A stretch of DNA of 64,000 bases from Bettongia penicillata ogilbyi (taxonomy: Eukaryota > Chordata > Mammalia > Diprotodontia > Potoroidae): NCBI GenBank assembly GCA_023548195.1, contig JAJHZJ010000041.1, positions 558,001-622,000 on the forward strand. The letters are read 5' to 3'. A model generated the notes under the pieces. The model was not told the origin of the DNA, did no database searches, and saw only the letters and a list, made by a program, of their open reading frames with translations. A program made the translations under genes and the position numbers. The first letter of the stretch is position 1. The number at the start of each line of letters is the position of its first letter. Positions 22,550-34,165 of this stretch are shown one piece after another.

Positions 22550-23240
22550 GATCTTTTTTTAATATGACTTTTAATATAATGCTAAAGCATAATGCCATTG
22601 GTGACTGGGAAAACACAAGAACATTGTCCTTTATCCAGAACACAGGTAAACATGCCATCATGAAATTGACATACAATATTGATGAATTTCTCCAGGAAAC
22701 CAAATTTTGGCATAGTTTTCTATAAATCCTCACAACTAACAGTGTCAAAGACCTTGGTCAGATCTACAAATGTTGTGTACAGACCTGTGTTCTGTTCTTG
22801 GCACTTCTTCTGTAGTTGTCAGGCAGCAAACACCATATCGACTGTTCCTCAGCCCTTTCTGAAGTCACACTGGCTCTCAGGTACCTGACCATCTTCCAGG
22901 TGAAGGATCAGCCTGTTAAGGAGGATTTTAGCAAGAGTTTTGCCAGCAATGGCTAAGAGAAAGATCTTCCTGTGATTGTCAGAAGACAATCTATTCCTTT
23001 TACCTTTATAGAGATGGATGATGGAGGCATCCTTGAACTCCTGGGGGATAACTTCCTTTTGCCATATAACCTGGAAAATTTCAGTCAGCTTTTGTATGAG
23101 CAATGGTCCCCCTAACTTGTAAATCTCAGCTGGAATAGAATCAACACCAGGTGCTTTGCCACATGCAAGGCACCTAATGGCACTCAAAGTCGCTTCTTCA
23201 GTTGGAAGTTCATCTAAGGAGGGATTGACCCTCTTTATGT
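22550..23240 (-). mobile_element. RTE LINE reverse-transcriptase fragment, minus strand
   Basis: The minus strand encodes part of an RTE RT. Residue blocks AIRCLACGKAPGVDS and IPAEIYKLGGPL lie at 23,110-23,187, DASIIHLYKGK near 23,000-23,030, and PESQCDFRKG at 22,849-22,880. Frame-shifted remnants then follow to VTNGI near 22,595. The same blocks occur at 38,396-38,770 on the plus strand in the full-length RTE, so the two belong to one family. Both ends are truncated and L1 sequence abuts the 23,240 side. Confidence 0.9.
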
Positions 23241-23490
23241 TCTAGCATGGTCATAGAGAAAGAGAAGATCTCTTGCCCACCCCTCATCCACAGCTGACAC
23301 CCAAGCTTCAGTGTAACTTCTGGGAAACTCCAAAAGACTGGCTTTGGCCTTGGCATACACCACCCAGCTCAGTATCAGTTAAGTTGCAGCATTACAGAGC
23401 TTCTAGCTAAAAGAACCAGAGGTCACAGCACACAAAGTCAGTAATCAGGCCCCTAGTTCTCAGTACAAGAAACACGGGACAGAGTCATCT

Positions 23491-23679
23491 GTGCCCCAGA
23501 AACAGAGATCTACTTTAAAGGTCAGGATAAAGGCAATCACCATGAGCAAGAAGGAAATTAGTAAAGCAAAGAATATAGAATCTTATTATGGGGACAGAGA
23601 AGATCAAAATGTAAATTCAGAAGCAGACATCATTGACACTATACCCACATCTGAAACTTCAAAATGGAATATGAACTAG
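23491..23679 (+). pseudogene. L1 ORF1 N-terminal remnant
   Basis: A 62-codon open stretch of ORF1 start sequence (MPQKQRSTLKVRIKAI) ends at a premature TAG. ORF1-like coding resumes downstream in the same element (EELEKDFKSQI-like at 23,705 onward). The intact family protein would be several hundred residues. Confidence 0.65.
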
Positions 23680-25469
23680 TCTCAAGCCCAAAAAGTATTC
23701 TTGGAAGAGCTTGAGAAGGATTTTAAAAGCCAAATTAGAGATGTAGAAGAAAAACTGACTAATGATTTTAAAAATATAATTGACAAAATGACAAAAGAAT
23801 TCACTGAAGATAAGAGCTCCTTAAAAAAAATGGACAAATGGAAAAGAAGGTACAAAAGCTAACTGAAGAAAACAATTCATTAAAAATTAGAATTTGGAAA
23901 GTAGAAGCTAATGACTCTATCAGCCATCAAGAATTAGTCAAACAAAATCCAAAGAATGAAAAATTAGGAGAAAATATAAAATATCTCATTGGATAAACAA
24001 CTGACCTGGAAAATAGACCCAAGAGAGAAAATATAAGAATCATTGGTCTACTGGAAAGCCATAATAAAAAAAAAGAACTTGGATAGTATCTTCCAAGAAA
24101 TAATCCAAGTAAACTTCCTTGAGGTCCTAGATTCAGAGGGCAAAACAGTCATTGAAAGAATCCACCAATCAACTTCCTGAAAGAGATCCCAAATTGAAAA
24201 CTCCAAGAAATATTACAGCCAAATTCCAAAACTATCAAGTAAAGGAGAAAATATTTCAAGAAGTCAGAAATAAACAATTCAAATACTAAGGAACTACAGT
24301 CAGGCTCACACAGGAATAGATGATATAATGGATAATATCAAGAGAATCCTAGAAAATCAAGTTTAAAACTACTTGAAATAATAAACAACTTTAGCAAATT
24401 GCAGGATATAAAATAAACACACATAAATCATCTGCATTTCTGTATATTCATAACAAAGCACAACAGTGAGAGAGTAAAAGAGAAATGTCATTTAAAGTTA
24501 CTGTAGACGCTGTAAAATACTTGGGGGTCCACCTGCCTAAACAAACACAGGGATCATATGAACACAATCACAAAACTCTTTTAACACAAATGAAACAAAA
24601 CCAGTTGCTCATGGGTAGATTGAGCTAATATAACAAAAAAAGACAATTCTACCTCAATTAATTTACTTACTTAGTGGCATACCAATCAAACTACTAAAAA
24701 TTATTTTATAGAGTTTGAAAAAATAATATCAAAATTCATCTGGAAAAACGAAAGGTACAGAATATCGATGGAATTAACAAAAAAAAATGCTAGGGAGGGT
24801 GGTTTAGCCATACCAGATCTCAAATTATACTATAAAGCAGCAATCCTCAAAACCACTTGGTACTGGCTAAGAAATAGAGGGGTAGATAGGTGAAATAGGT
24901 TAAGTACATAAGACACAGTAATCAATGATTATAGCACTGTTTGATAAGCCCAAGGACCCTAAGCTTCTGGGATAAGAACTCACTGTTTAACAAAAACTGC
25001 TGGGAAAACTGGAAAATAGTGTGGCAAAAACTGCGTAGACCAATGCCTGACACCACATACCAGAATAAAGTCTAAATGGATACATGGTTTGGGTATAAAG
25101 GCTGATGTTATAAACAAATTTAGGGAGTAAGGAATAGTTATTTGTCAGATTCATGGAAAATGGATGAATTTTTGACCAAACAAGATACAGAGAACATTAT
25201 GAAACACAAAATGGATAACTTTGATTACATTAAATAGAAAAGTTTTGCAGAAACAAAACCAATGCAATCAAGATTAGAAGGGAAGCAGAAAATTGGGAAA
25301 GAATTTTTACAATTTGTCTTGATAAAGGCCTCATTTCTAAAATATATAAAGAACTGAGTCAAATTTAGAAGAATACAAGTCATTTCCTAATTAATAAATG
25401 GTCAAAGGATATGAACAGGCAGTTTTCAGAGGAAGAAACTAAAGCTATCTATAGTCATATGAAAAAAAT

Positions 25470-25870
25470 GCTCCTTCATTTTCAAAGAAGACCATGACAT
25501 CAGAGAAATGATGGCATGACTTGCAGTTGATTTTGTTTTGAGGGAGAGAGGGCTGGGCAAGGTCAACAGCCTCACTTTCTCTTCCTGAGCCATCAGTGAC
25601 CAGATATTTATCAAGGTGACTGCAGATGGCTCAGGATGCAATGGGAGACCTTGGTCTTTTTCACCTAAGGCTTATTCAGGTACGCACTTAGAGTGAGGTG
25701 ATGCCCATTCGGTAAATAGGCCTCTTTAAGAAATAATCAGGGAATGGCCCCTTTAATGAGCAAAAGAAAAAATACAAGTAAATCAAGTTGGGAGGGAAAG
25801 AGCAATAGATACTGTTGATAACCCCTTTTAAACCAGGAGGGTCCAGAAAACAGTCATTAAGTGAAGTTTG
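25470..25870 (-). mobile_element. RTE-tailed short element nested in L1, minus strand
   Basis: The plus strand starts with the antisense RTE tail (CTTCATTTTCAAAGAAGACC, ATGACATCAGAGAAATGATG). It runs through the TGAGGGAGAGAGGGCTGG block and GGAGACCTTGG to TAATGAGCAAAAG near 25,755 and a further head region ending about 25,870. L1 resumes at CACTATTGATTATAAAG. It is about 400 bp and is homologous to 51,588-51,905 (minus) and 60,380-60,790 (plus). Confidence 0.85.
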
Positions 25871-26755
25871 GGCACTATTGATTATAAAGATGCAAATCAA
25901 AACAATTCTGAGGTACCACTTCACACCTATCAAAGTGGCTAACATGACAAAACTGGAAGGTGATAAATGCTGGAGAAGATGTGGAAGAGTTAGAACACTA
26001 ATTCACTGTTGGTGAATTAGTTCACCAATTCACTGTTGCTTCCCATTCTGGAAAGCAAATTGGAACTATGTCCAAAAAGGAAATAAAAATGTGCATTGCC
26101 TTTGACACAGAAATACCACTTCTAGGGCTATATCCCAAAAAGATAATAAAAATGGGAAAAGGGCCCACATGTACAAAAATATTTATAGCAGCTCTTTTTG
26201 TGGTGGCCAATAATTAAAAATTGAGGGGATTTCCATCAATTGGAGAATGACTGAACAAGTTGGGGTATATGAATGTAATGTTATACTATCCTGCCATAAG
26301 AAATGATGAACAGACTTAAGAAAAACCTGGATAGATTTACATGAATTGATGCTGAGTGAAGTGAGTATTATACACAGTAACAGCCACAGTGTGTGAGGAC
26401 TGATTTTAATGCACTTAGCCCTTCTCAGTAATGCAAGGACCTAAAATATTTCCAAAGGACTCATAATGCAAAATGCTATCCATATCCAGACAAATAATAA
26501 TGGCGTCAGAATGCAGAATGACATCGAATTTTTTCTTTTGTCTTGTTTTTCTCATGATTTCTCCCATTCACTGTAATTCTTCTATGCAACATGACTAATG
26601 TGAAAATGTGTTTAATGAGAATGTATGTGTAGAGCCCATATATGATTGCATGTCACCTTGGGGAGGAAGTGAGAAGAGAAGGGAAGAAAATTTAAAACTT
26701 ATGGAAGTGAATGTTGAAAACTAAAAACAAATAAATTAACAAATTTGGGGAAAAA

Positions 26756-29735
26756 ATAACAAATTCAGTTTTGTTCTTTGTATGCTGAAATGTTCATGTC
26801 TGTTGATAAATGTTAATTTCAGAACCAAAAAATATTTTTTACCAAAAGGTAAAATCCTTTTATCTTTTGTGTGCTCCCAGAAATCTTTGAGCATACAACC
26901 ATCTTTTTTCCTCTACTGCACAATGCACAGACTCCTCCTCCTAAATCCTGTGGTATCTCCTTTGTTTACCTGACATGTGTATTTTTCCTAGTCTGACCTT
27001 CTAACGACTTTGTCTCACCCTTTTACTGTTTTGACTGAATCCCAGCCAGGGTAGGATTGGATTCAGTGGGTGCTCCCTTCTTGGTACTTCTCACTTAAAT
27101 TTACTTCTCCATCACCACTATGAAAAAACTTCTTGAACAGACAGCAATTCAGGTTCAGAACACTAGCCTTGTATGAGCAAGCACCCCAACATACACCTGG
27201 GGGCCTACCATCACAGGTTCTTAGATCTGCATTTATAAAAAGAAAGGCAATATTCACTTAGTTCAGGGGAAAGTCAGATCCCTGAACTTCAGAGAAAATA
27301 CAGAGAAATCAAGATCAACAGACATGCTTCTAACTGTCTGCCATAAGAAACACATACATCATAAATCAACAGACAGATCCAGTTGTCTGACCATTACATA
27401 AATACATAGTTACCAGAGAGAGAAGCACTGATATCTGGGTTTTCAAAGCCAGGGGACTCCTTAGTGGCTTCCCAGAGTCTCATCTGGCCAAACAAGCACT
27501 TCCAGCCAGTAAGCTCCGAAGGAGAGTCTTTATACAATTTTAGAGTCAGAGGGCATCACACCTCTTGAAAACCAGTACCTCATTAACAAAAGGTTTGGGC
27601 CTTCCTGCAAATCTCCCCAGACCCATTAATGGATGGGGAAGATCTTCAATTACATTAAAATAATTAGCAATACAAGTACATATACTGTTTCTAGTTAAAG
27701 AAACTCTTGTTTCTGTACTTCTAGTAAAGACTCTTGGTCAACAAATGCAAGATTCAATCAGAGGCACTTTATACTTAAACAAAAATAGCAAAAGATTTAA
27801 TTTGCTTGCCCTTACAGCCCTCAACCCTATCCCCAAACAAAACAGTGACCCTATTGTCCAAGAAAATGTACAATTTTTCACAAGTTCACTAATATCTGTC
27901 ATATATTTGCCAGTAAATGTATGTACACAAACTAGAGAAAAGCAGCACTAATCACTTCCCAAATCTCCCAGGAGACCCAAAGTCACTCTGTACTGGGCCA
28001 GAACTCTCCCCAGAGTCACTGTAAATTACAGCTCTCCTGGGGCCCTAGGATCCACATATGCATTGAGGACTGGGCCAGAACCAAACCAATTTTCAGAAGC
28101 GAAAGGAGATAATATACAGAAAGAATGGCTTATTTGTCTTCCTGTCTTCTATTCAACATTGCCCTTGTGTCAGTGGGGCAGTCAAAATTACCCAGATTCC
28201 TCAGAGCATTTTCTGCATCAATCCAGTCTACTCCCACCTGGAAAATAAAATGATTAGAGTAAAAGGATTTCTTTTAATGCAGTGCATTATTCAACAGCCT
28301 TTGAGAGCTGGCAAGCTCAGGAGCCAGAGATCTTGTTTTAAGTCAATAATTTAAAAGCTCCCTGGACACTGGAGCAGTTCAAGTTGAGTCATCTGTAACT
28401 TCACCCAACAAATGAGTCACCTGGTGCTCATGCCATCACCCTGGAATGATGTTGTAACATTGAGGTAGCTAGTCCCTGACAGCAAGGCCAAAAAAAGAAA
28501 CAAGTGCATGATTTTATCAAAACAAAATCCCTCAAACCTCACAGAAGCTCACATATATTCCCCCTTTCCTACAGTCTGTAACTATCTTATATAAAACATG
28601 CACACACAGGTGTAAGTGCACACTTTATATATTCATTCATGTTTTTTTCATTCATTCACTCAGAGCCTTTGGAAACAAAAAGAAAGGTCCCCTAATACAA
28701 AACCCTGAATGCTTGGTGTACTGTCATGTACTCAGATGGACGGTAGTCAGTTGTGCAGCAAATATTTATTGAGTGCCTGCTACTGCTAAGGTGATACGTC
28801 TCATTAGTAGCAGTTATATTGACACTATGATATGAGAACAAGACTTTCTTGTTTTCTCTCTCTTTTTCTCTCTCTCTCTCTCTTTCTCTCTTTCTTCATA
28901 TATGTACATATATATATACACATATAGATATATATCTTTCTCCCTGTTGTACAATTAAAAGTATACAGCTTTAATGAGTCTGGGGTTAAATTGGACCTAT
29001 GCACCTTTTAAAAGTTGCTACTCAGACTTTTCTTCCTCTAATAGCCTTGCTAAAGTGTTGAAATACTTCTTTTGTGGCCCTTAACTATCACTTTTCCTTT
29101 TTTGTAAATCTGCATAATATTCTTCACATAAGCCTCTGCTCTTTTATTTTAAAGATCAAACATCCTTTCACCTGAGCTGCAAAGAGTAGCCAGTTTCCCT
29201 GGTAACATAATTTGCTTCCAGTTCAGTGGCAATTGGAGCTCATTTTCATAGGTTCACCATACCCGGTAGCCAATCCTAGATCAGAAAGCCCCAGAATCCT
29301 TTCAAAGCACTATAAAAAAGTCTGTTGCTAAGGTGTTTGGTTAAATGAACCTCTTAAATATTGATTTTAATGCTTTCCTTTCTATTTTTTAAAGCTCCAC
29401 TGGGTTTAGTCTTTCTTGAACACATAGGACATAGCTGCTTTGAGCTTTCAGTTCCATGCCTTTGACTTCTTCATTTCAATGATGCAAATTCATTGGCATC
29501 TTTGATCAGTTTCCAAATGAAAACAACAATTATAGCACTGAATGAAGATCATTGGGGACGTTGTCATATTTGTCCAATTACAAGTATAATGAAACATAAT
29601 AGCATAAAGAAATGGCTGATTCAGCACATAAAACAAATGCTGATTTCTAAGGCTCAAAGGCACCTCTGTGTCTAGAGTTCAGTTAATGTTAAAAGGTTTC
29701 CTCCCTAATCCTGATAGAAGAATGCAGTAATCCCA
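26756..29735. other. Unassigned sequence, possibly old LTR-element material
   Basis: Three kilobases with no recognised gene. 27,000-28,560 is somewhat GC-richer and more even in composition than its surroundings, which might reflect endogenous retroelement sequence, but no pol or gag motif was found. A CT/TA microsatellite lies at 28,846-28,936. Confidence 0.35.
28846..28936. repeat. (CT)n/(TA)n compound microsatellite
   Basis: A TCTC run is followed by TATATGTACATATATATA repeats. Confidence 0.9.
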
Positions 29736-29737
29736 GT

Positions 29738-30046
29738 TTTATTTTGTCTGTGCCCTACTAAACATTATCATCTCTCACACTTTCTACATTCCAGCCAAAT
29801 TGGCCTAGCCTCTTTGCCCCCCCATATGCAATATTCATATCCTTCCCCATGCTTTCACTCATAGTTCACCAAGTCTGGAATGCTATCCTTTCTAATAAGC
29901 CTTTTCTAAGAACCTCCATCTCCATTCAAGTTTCAATTCAAGTACCACCTGTAAAATAGGCCTTTCTTCATTCCCCCAGTTAACGGTACTCTTTGTCCAC
30001 TGCTTTGTATTTATTTCCTAAACATTTTTCATTTGCTAATCTGAAT
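29738..30046 (+). mobile_element. L2 LINE 3' end, plus strand
   Basis: TTCCAGCCAAATTGGCCTAGC, AGTCTGGAATGCTATCC and CAAGTACCACCTGTAAAATAGG are in L2 3' order. Confidence 0.8.
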
Positions 30047-30047
30047 A

Positions 30048-30140
30048 AGCCATTGTCCAGTAGACAGAGCACTGGACCTGGAGTTTGGAAGACCTGAGTT
30101 GAAATGTAGCTTCAGACACTTACAGGCAAGCTGTATCTGG
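30048..30140 (+). mobile_element. CORE-SINE head fragment, plus strand
   Basis: AGTAGACAGAGCACTGGACC, TGGAGTTTGGAAGACCTGAG and CTTCAGACACTTACAGG are a head plus the start of the core, cut off where a minus-strand copy begins. Confidence 0.8.
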
Positions 30141-30144
30141 GCAG

Positions 30145-30475
30145 TTTTTCAGTCATGTCTGACTCTTCGTGATCCCATTTGGGTTTTTTGGCAGAGATGC
30201 TCTAGCAGTTTGCTTAATTCTTTTGTTTTTGTGATTCAATCATACTCAACTCTTCAGAGACCCCATTGAGGTTTTCTTGGTAAAGATACTGCAGTGGTTT
30301 GCCATTTCCTTCTCCAGCTCATTTTTCAAATGAATATCATGAAGTAAACAGGGTTAAATGATTTGCCCAGGGTCACACAGCTAGTAAGTGTCTGAGGCTA
30401 GATTTGAACTCATGAAGTTCTTTCTCTTCCTGACTCCAGACCCAGTGCTCTCTCCACTGTTCCACCTAGCTACGC
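30145..30475 (-). mobile_element. CORE-SINE (THER1/WSINE-type), minus strand, with repeated tail
   Basis: Two tail segments in tandem (CAGTCATGTCTGACTCTTCG at 30,150 and CAATCATACTCAACTCTTC at 30,236) precede one complete core and head. The latter has GGGTCACACAGCTAGTAAG, CTGACTCCAGACCCAGTGC and TTCCACCTAGCTAC. It is either a dimeric tail or two overlapping insertions. Confidence 0.85.
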
Positions 30476-30729
30476 TGTATACATTTTCTTAGTAATAGAT
30501 TATTTACATGCTGTATTTTATGCCAAAGAAAATGAGGGTGACAATCCTAGAAACATATAAAATATACAAATAGTCAATCAACTCCCCCTTTGAAGGCAAT
30601 TGAACTTAGGATTGCCATCAGGACAACCTTTTCACCATCTCTTCCCCACAGAACCCTATATAACCTACAAATACACGAAAAAAAAATCATGGTACCAACC
30701 TATAGTTTAAACTAAATCCCCTTTCTCCA

Positions 30730-30885
30730 CAAAAATTTTTTGAGGTGAGTAGTAAATATATTATTATCTGCATTTTACAGATGGAAAAACAAAAGTTTAT
30801 AAAGTTTAAGTGACTGACTCATAGGTATATTAACCTGAAGGTGAAAACACACTTTGATAGCTTCTGAGCCAGTATTAGGCCTGTA
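30730..30885 (-). mobile_element. MIR fragment, minus strand
   Basis: TTATCTGCATTTTACAGATGG, AAGTTTAAGTGACTGACTC and CTTCTGAGCC are antisense MIR, diverged. Confidence 0.6.
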
Positions 30886-31121
30886 AGTAATTTACAACCT
30901 TTACTCTCCAAGATGATCAGAAACTAGCTGAACAGTTAATCCTCTTCTTTCTCCATCGACCATACTGCATCAAAAAAAATAAAAAATAAAAAAAAAAACT
31001 CCTCCCTCTAGAGTCCCAAAAACTGCCGAAGTTGAGTTTTTCAGGAAATCTCCCACCTCTGGCTGGGATGGCCAGTCTCCACCCAGAATGATGCTGCACA
31101 AGGAATTTTAATTACCTCTCC

Positions 31122-31202
31122 TTTAAGTGGCACAGTAGAGGCCCTGGAGTCAGGAGGACTCATATTCCTTAGTTCAAATCCAGCCTCAAACAATTGCTAC
31201 CT
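31122..31202 (+). mobile_element. CORE-SINE head fragment, plus strand
   Basis: TAAGTGGCACAGTAGAGGCCC, TGGAGTCAGGAGGACTCAT and AGTTCAAATCCAGCCTC are the tRNA-like head only. Confidence 0.85.
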
Positions 31203-31775
31203 TCTCATTCCCTATACAAACTCATTTTGATCTCCTGTGTGATTTTTTTTCACAAGTCACTATCATGTGCTCCTAGATTGAAGAAAGGTCAGGTGAGGAA
31301 CACAATCCCCTATCCCCTTCCCCAATATTAAAGTTTTCCCTACTACCTTCTTTTCTATCTTATAAAAGCAAAAGTGGGGGAGGGAGTCCTGAGAGTCAAA
31401 TAAGGACAGAGAGAAAGAGACAGAGACAGAGATAGATAGAGTTAATTTGTCGGTTAGCTCAAATTTATAGACTATGGAAAGGAGCAATTCCAGTAACAAG
31501 AGTCCATCCTCCTAAGAATTATTCTAAATTTAACAAACACCCAAAAAATTTTCATGTACCAAGTAGAAAAATAAAAAAGGATTATGTGTGAAAGTGTGAA
31601 TTTCTTTGATGTGCATCAAATGATGATGGATTTTTTTGAGTATATAATAAATTCAGCATATTAATCTCAGAACTGTCCCTTTTGGGTTTTCTTTTACTCT
31701 ATTTTATACATTTTTTAAAATGCTCCAATGACTCTCTTTTCTTTCCTTTCTTCTTTTTTTGTTTCTCAGCTAACT
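31203..31775. other. Unassigned sequence
   Basis: Contains a GA-rich run at 31,408-31,440 (AGAGAAAGAGACAGAGACAG). No gene seen. Confidence 0.4.
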
Positions 31776-31777
31776 CT

Positions 31778-32010
31778 CTTCCCAAGTTTCCCTTCACAAA
31801 TTAAGAGAAACAATCCTTATAACAAATAAGCAAAGTCAAACAAAGCAAACTTCAAACATTTGCTATGTCCAAAAGTTATATCTTGTTTTATGCCTTCAAT
31901 CCACCATCCTATTTTAGGCATATGATTCATCATCAGACCTCTAGAACTGTGGTCAGTCATTGCATTGATCAGTTCTTAAGTCTATCATTTTTTCTTTACA
32001 ATATTGAACA
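31778..32010 (-). mobile_element. L1-like LINE 3' region (type III), minus strand
   Basis: AACAAATAAGCAAAGTCAAAC, CTATGTCCAAAAGTTATATC and GGTCAGTCATTGCATTGATC match in order a block at 55,060-55,240. This looks like a third L1 3' UTR variant in antisense. Assignment to L1 rests on my recall of marsupial L1 tails. Confidence 0.5.
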
Positions 32011-33085
32011 ATATACAATTATATAATATTTATTAAATAAATTTGAAAGGTTAATTATTTAAAATTTTAAAATACTGATATTTTTTCAATATAACTACCA
32101 TCTTGTATTACATATCACTCCAGTCAATTTTCAAATATAGTAGAAGCTTTTATCAGCAGCTTCTCAGTGACTAAAAGGATTGTCTTGGTAGTCCTAGCTT
32201 TAAGATCATCCAAAGAAACTTAATTTTGATGCATACAGGGCATATAGTTTTGATGTGACTCCACAAGAGAAAGTCTAAGCGAGAGACATCAGGTGCTGAG
32301 ATAGCCAAATAAGAAAACCTTCTCTAGCAATCCATTGATTTGAGAGTTATCCAGAAATTGTCTCATGTAACACATAATGATAGGATGCCCTATTATGTTA
32401 AAAATTAATAATTCAGAACTTACAAAATTAAATAAGTAAAAAGAAATGTAAATAATTACACTTTGAAACAATGTTGTTTCTGTTTCATAGCATTTGTACC
32501 TCTGAAGTCAGTAAAACTTAAAACTTCCCGGAGACTTTTAAGATATTCTATATTACATAAATATGTATATGCATCTTTTTCCTTTTTATTGCTCTCTTTG
32601 GATTATGCTAGTCAACAATTTTGGAGTTCTCTGTGCCTTTGTATTAAGGAACCAGTGGATATAATCATATTCCACCAAGAGGCACATCTCAGATACCACC
32701 AAATAATCTAATCAGGTTGATTGAGGAATTTATCAGATTGGACAAGGACTCCCACATTAATCCACTTTACCTTTGTGTATATTTTGTTTTCCCTCAATTG
32801 AATATAAGCTGCTTCAGGGCCGAGTCTGTTCCATTTTTATCCTTCTATCCTCAGTATCTAACCCAGTGACTGATAAACCCTTTAAGGGCTTGCTGCTTTG
32901 TTGAATTGAATGAAATATCTCATACTACCAACCTGGTCCCATTCTCTCTTTCTCTGGCACATGAAATACCTAGGTACCTGTGAAATTCATATCCTTAAAA
33001 AAGATAAATGCTCATGAAGCAACAAGTAAGTACCACTACTCCAACAGTAGACTTAGAAAAGCTTAAGTGATGAGACAAGAATGAT
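32011..33085. other. Unassigned AT-rich sequence
   Basis: A short L2/MIR-like tip (TAAGCTGCTTCAGGGCCGAG, TATCCTCAGTATC) lies at 32,805-32,910. Otherwise nothing is recognised. Confidence 0.4.
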
Positions 33086-33087
33086 AG

Positions 33088-33292
33088 CTCCTAATGCTGT
33101 GAAGAGGGCCCTGGACTTGGAGATAGGAAGATCTGTGTTCAGATTCTGACTTGGTTATTTAACATCTATGCAACCCTAAAAAAAATTACTTAATTTTTCT
33201 GCTTTTCAGTGTCCTTATCTGCAAAATAATGAAGTTGTCCTCTAATGTCCCTTCCAACTCTAAATCTCTGGTTCTATGCTCCCATGATCCCA
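33088..33292 (+). mobile_element. MIR, plus strand
   Basis: GAGGGCCCTGGACTTGGAG, GTGTTCAGATTCTGACTTGG and AATGTCCCTTCCAACTCTAAA; nearly full length. Confidence 0.8.
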
Positions 33293-33324
33293 ATTGATTT
33301 AATTAGCATTGCCCTCATAGCAGA

Positions 33325-33351
33325 GGGTGGGAGTTGGGGGAGGGGGGAGGG
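33325..33351 (+). other. Potential G-quadruplex motif
   Basis: Five G-runs of three or more (GGG, GGG, GGGGG, GGGGGG, GGG) are separated by loops of 1-4 bases, which satisfies the usual G4 pattern. Confidence 0.7.
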
Positions 33352-33639
33352 AAGGCCAACATAAGGGACATTTTGTATTTGACTCAATGGAAAAGTCTAT
33401 TCACGTCAGCCAGTATGATGCACTTGGCTCCTGGTCTCAGCCAAAATTATAAAGTAATGAAGTTTATCTTCATTTCATCCTCTCAATTCCTGGTCTTTCT
33501 GCCAATAGCCAGTCATATCTCTTCCTCTTTTTTCCATGACAGGTGTCCATAGTCACCAGCTGCTTCTGGTCAAAATAACCCAAAATGTTGCCTCTGCCAG
33601 TGATATTATTTGCATTTTAACAAAGGTAAACATCTACAG

Positions 33640-33800
33640 AGAAAGGGAAGAAATATTTATTACCATGTGTCTACTATATGCCAGATATTCATAAGAACGT
33701 TTCAAATATTACTTCATTATCCTCACGCAGCCCTGGGAGGCAGGAACTATAATGAGCTTCATTTTACAATTAAGTGAAGGTTTTAGACTAGAGTCAGTGG
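33640..33800 (-). mobile_element. MIR, minus strand
   Basis: CTACTATATGCCAGATATTC, TCACGCAGCCCTGGGAGGCAG and CATTTTACAATTAAGTGAAGG are in antisense MIR order. Confidence 0.75.
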
Positions 33801-34004
33801 TGCAAAAATCGAATAGAAATGGATCCTTGCAAGCAATACATTGACTTAGAAAATCACAAATTAATTTTGTCTGTGTTGTGCTGTGTTTTCATTTATTTTG
33901 TTAAACATTTCCTAATTACATTTAATCATTTAATCAGGTTCAAGCCCACTAAGGAGTTTTACTTGCTACATTCTCCCATAGACTTACAAGTTTGACATCT
34001 CTAG

Positions 34005-34165
34005 ATTAGATAAACTTTAAAACCATTCCAGTAACAAATCTTATGATCTATCTAGCCCATTTTCCACATTTTACATATGAAGAAGTACACAGAGGTAACT
34101 TTCCCAAAGACTCATAAGCAGGACCAAGACTAGAACCCTGATCACCTAGAGAGCCTTTAATGCTT
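34005..34165 (-). mobile_element. MIR, minus strand
   Basis: CCACATTTTACATATGAAGAAG, CCAAAGACTCATAAGCAGG and CTAGAACCCTGATCACC. Confidence 0.7.

Larger units (their letters stand above)
23241..26755 (+). mobile_element. L1 LINE with internal deletion (ORF1 joined to late ORF2)
   Basis: Leader-like sequence (23,241-23,490) precedes ORF1 remains (23,491-24,300). These are rich in Lys, Glu and Asn and have coiled-coil character, as expected of the L1 ORF1 RNA-binding protein. Around 24,300-24,370 the sequence jumps to late ORF2, starting after the RT active site (AGCAAATTGCAGGATATAAA). The endonuclease and catalytic RT core are missing. ORF2 C-terminal sequence continues to about 26,400 and the type I 3' UTR to 26,755. 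An RTE-tailed short element splits it at 25,470-25,870. Many stops show that it is dead. Confidence 0.85.
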
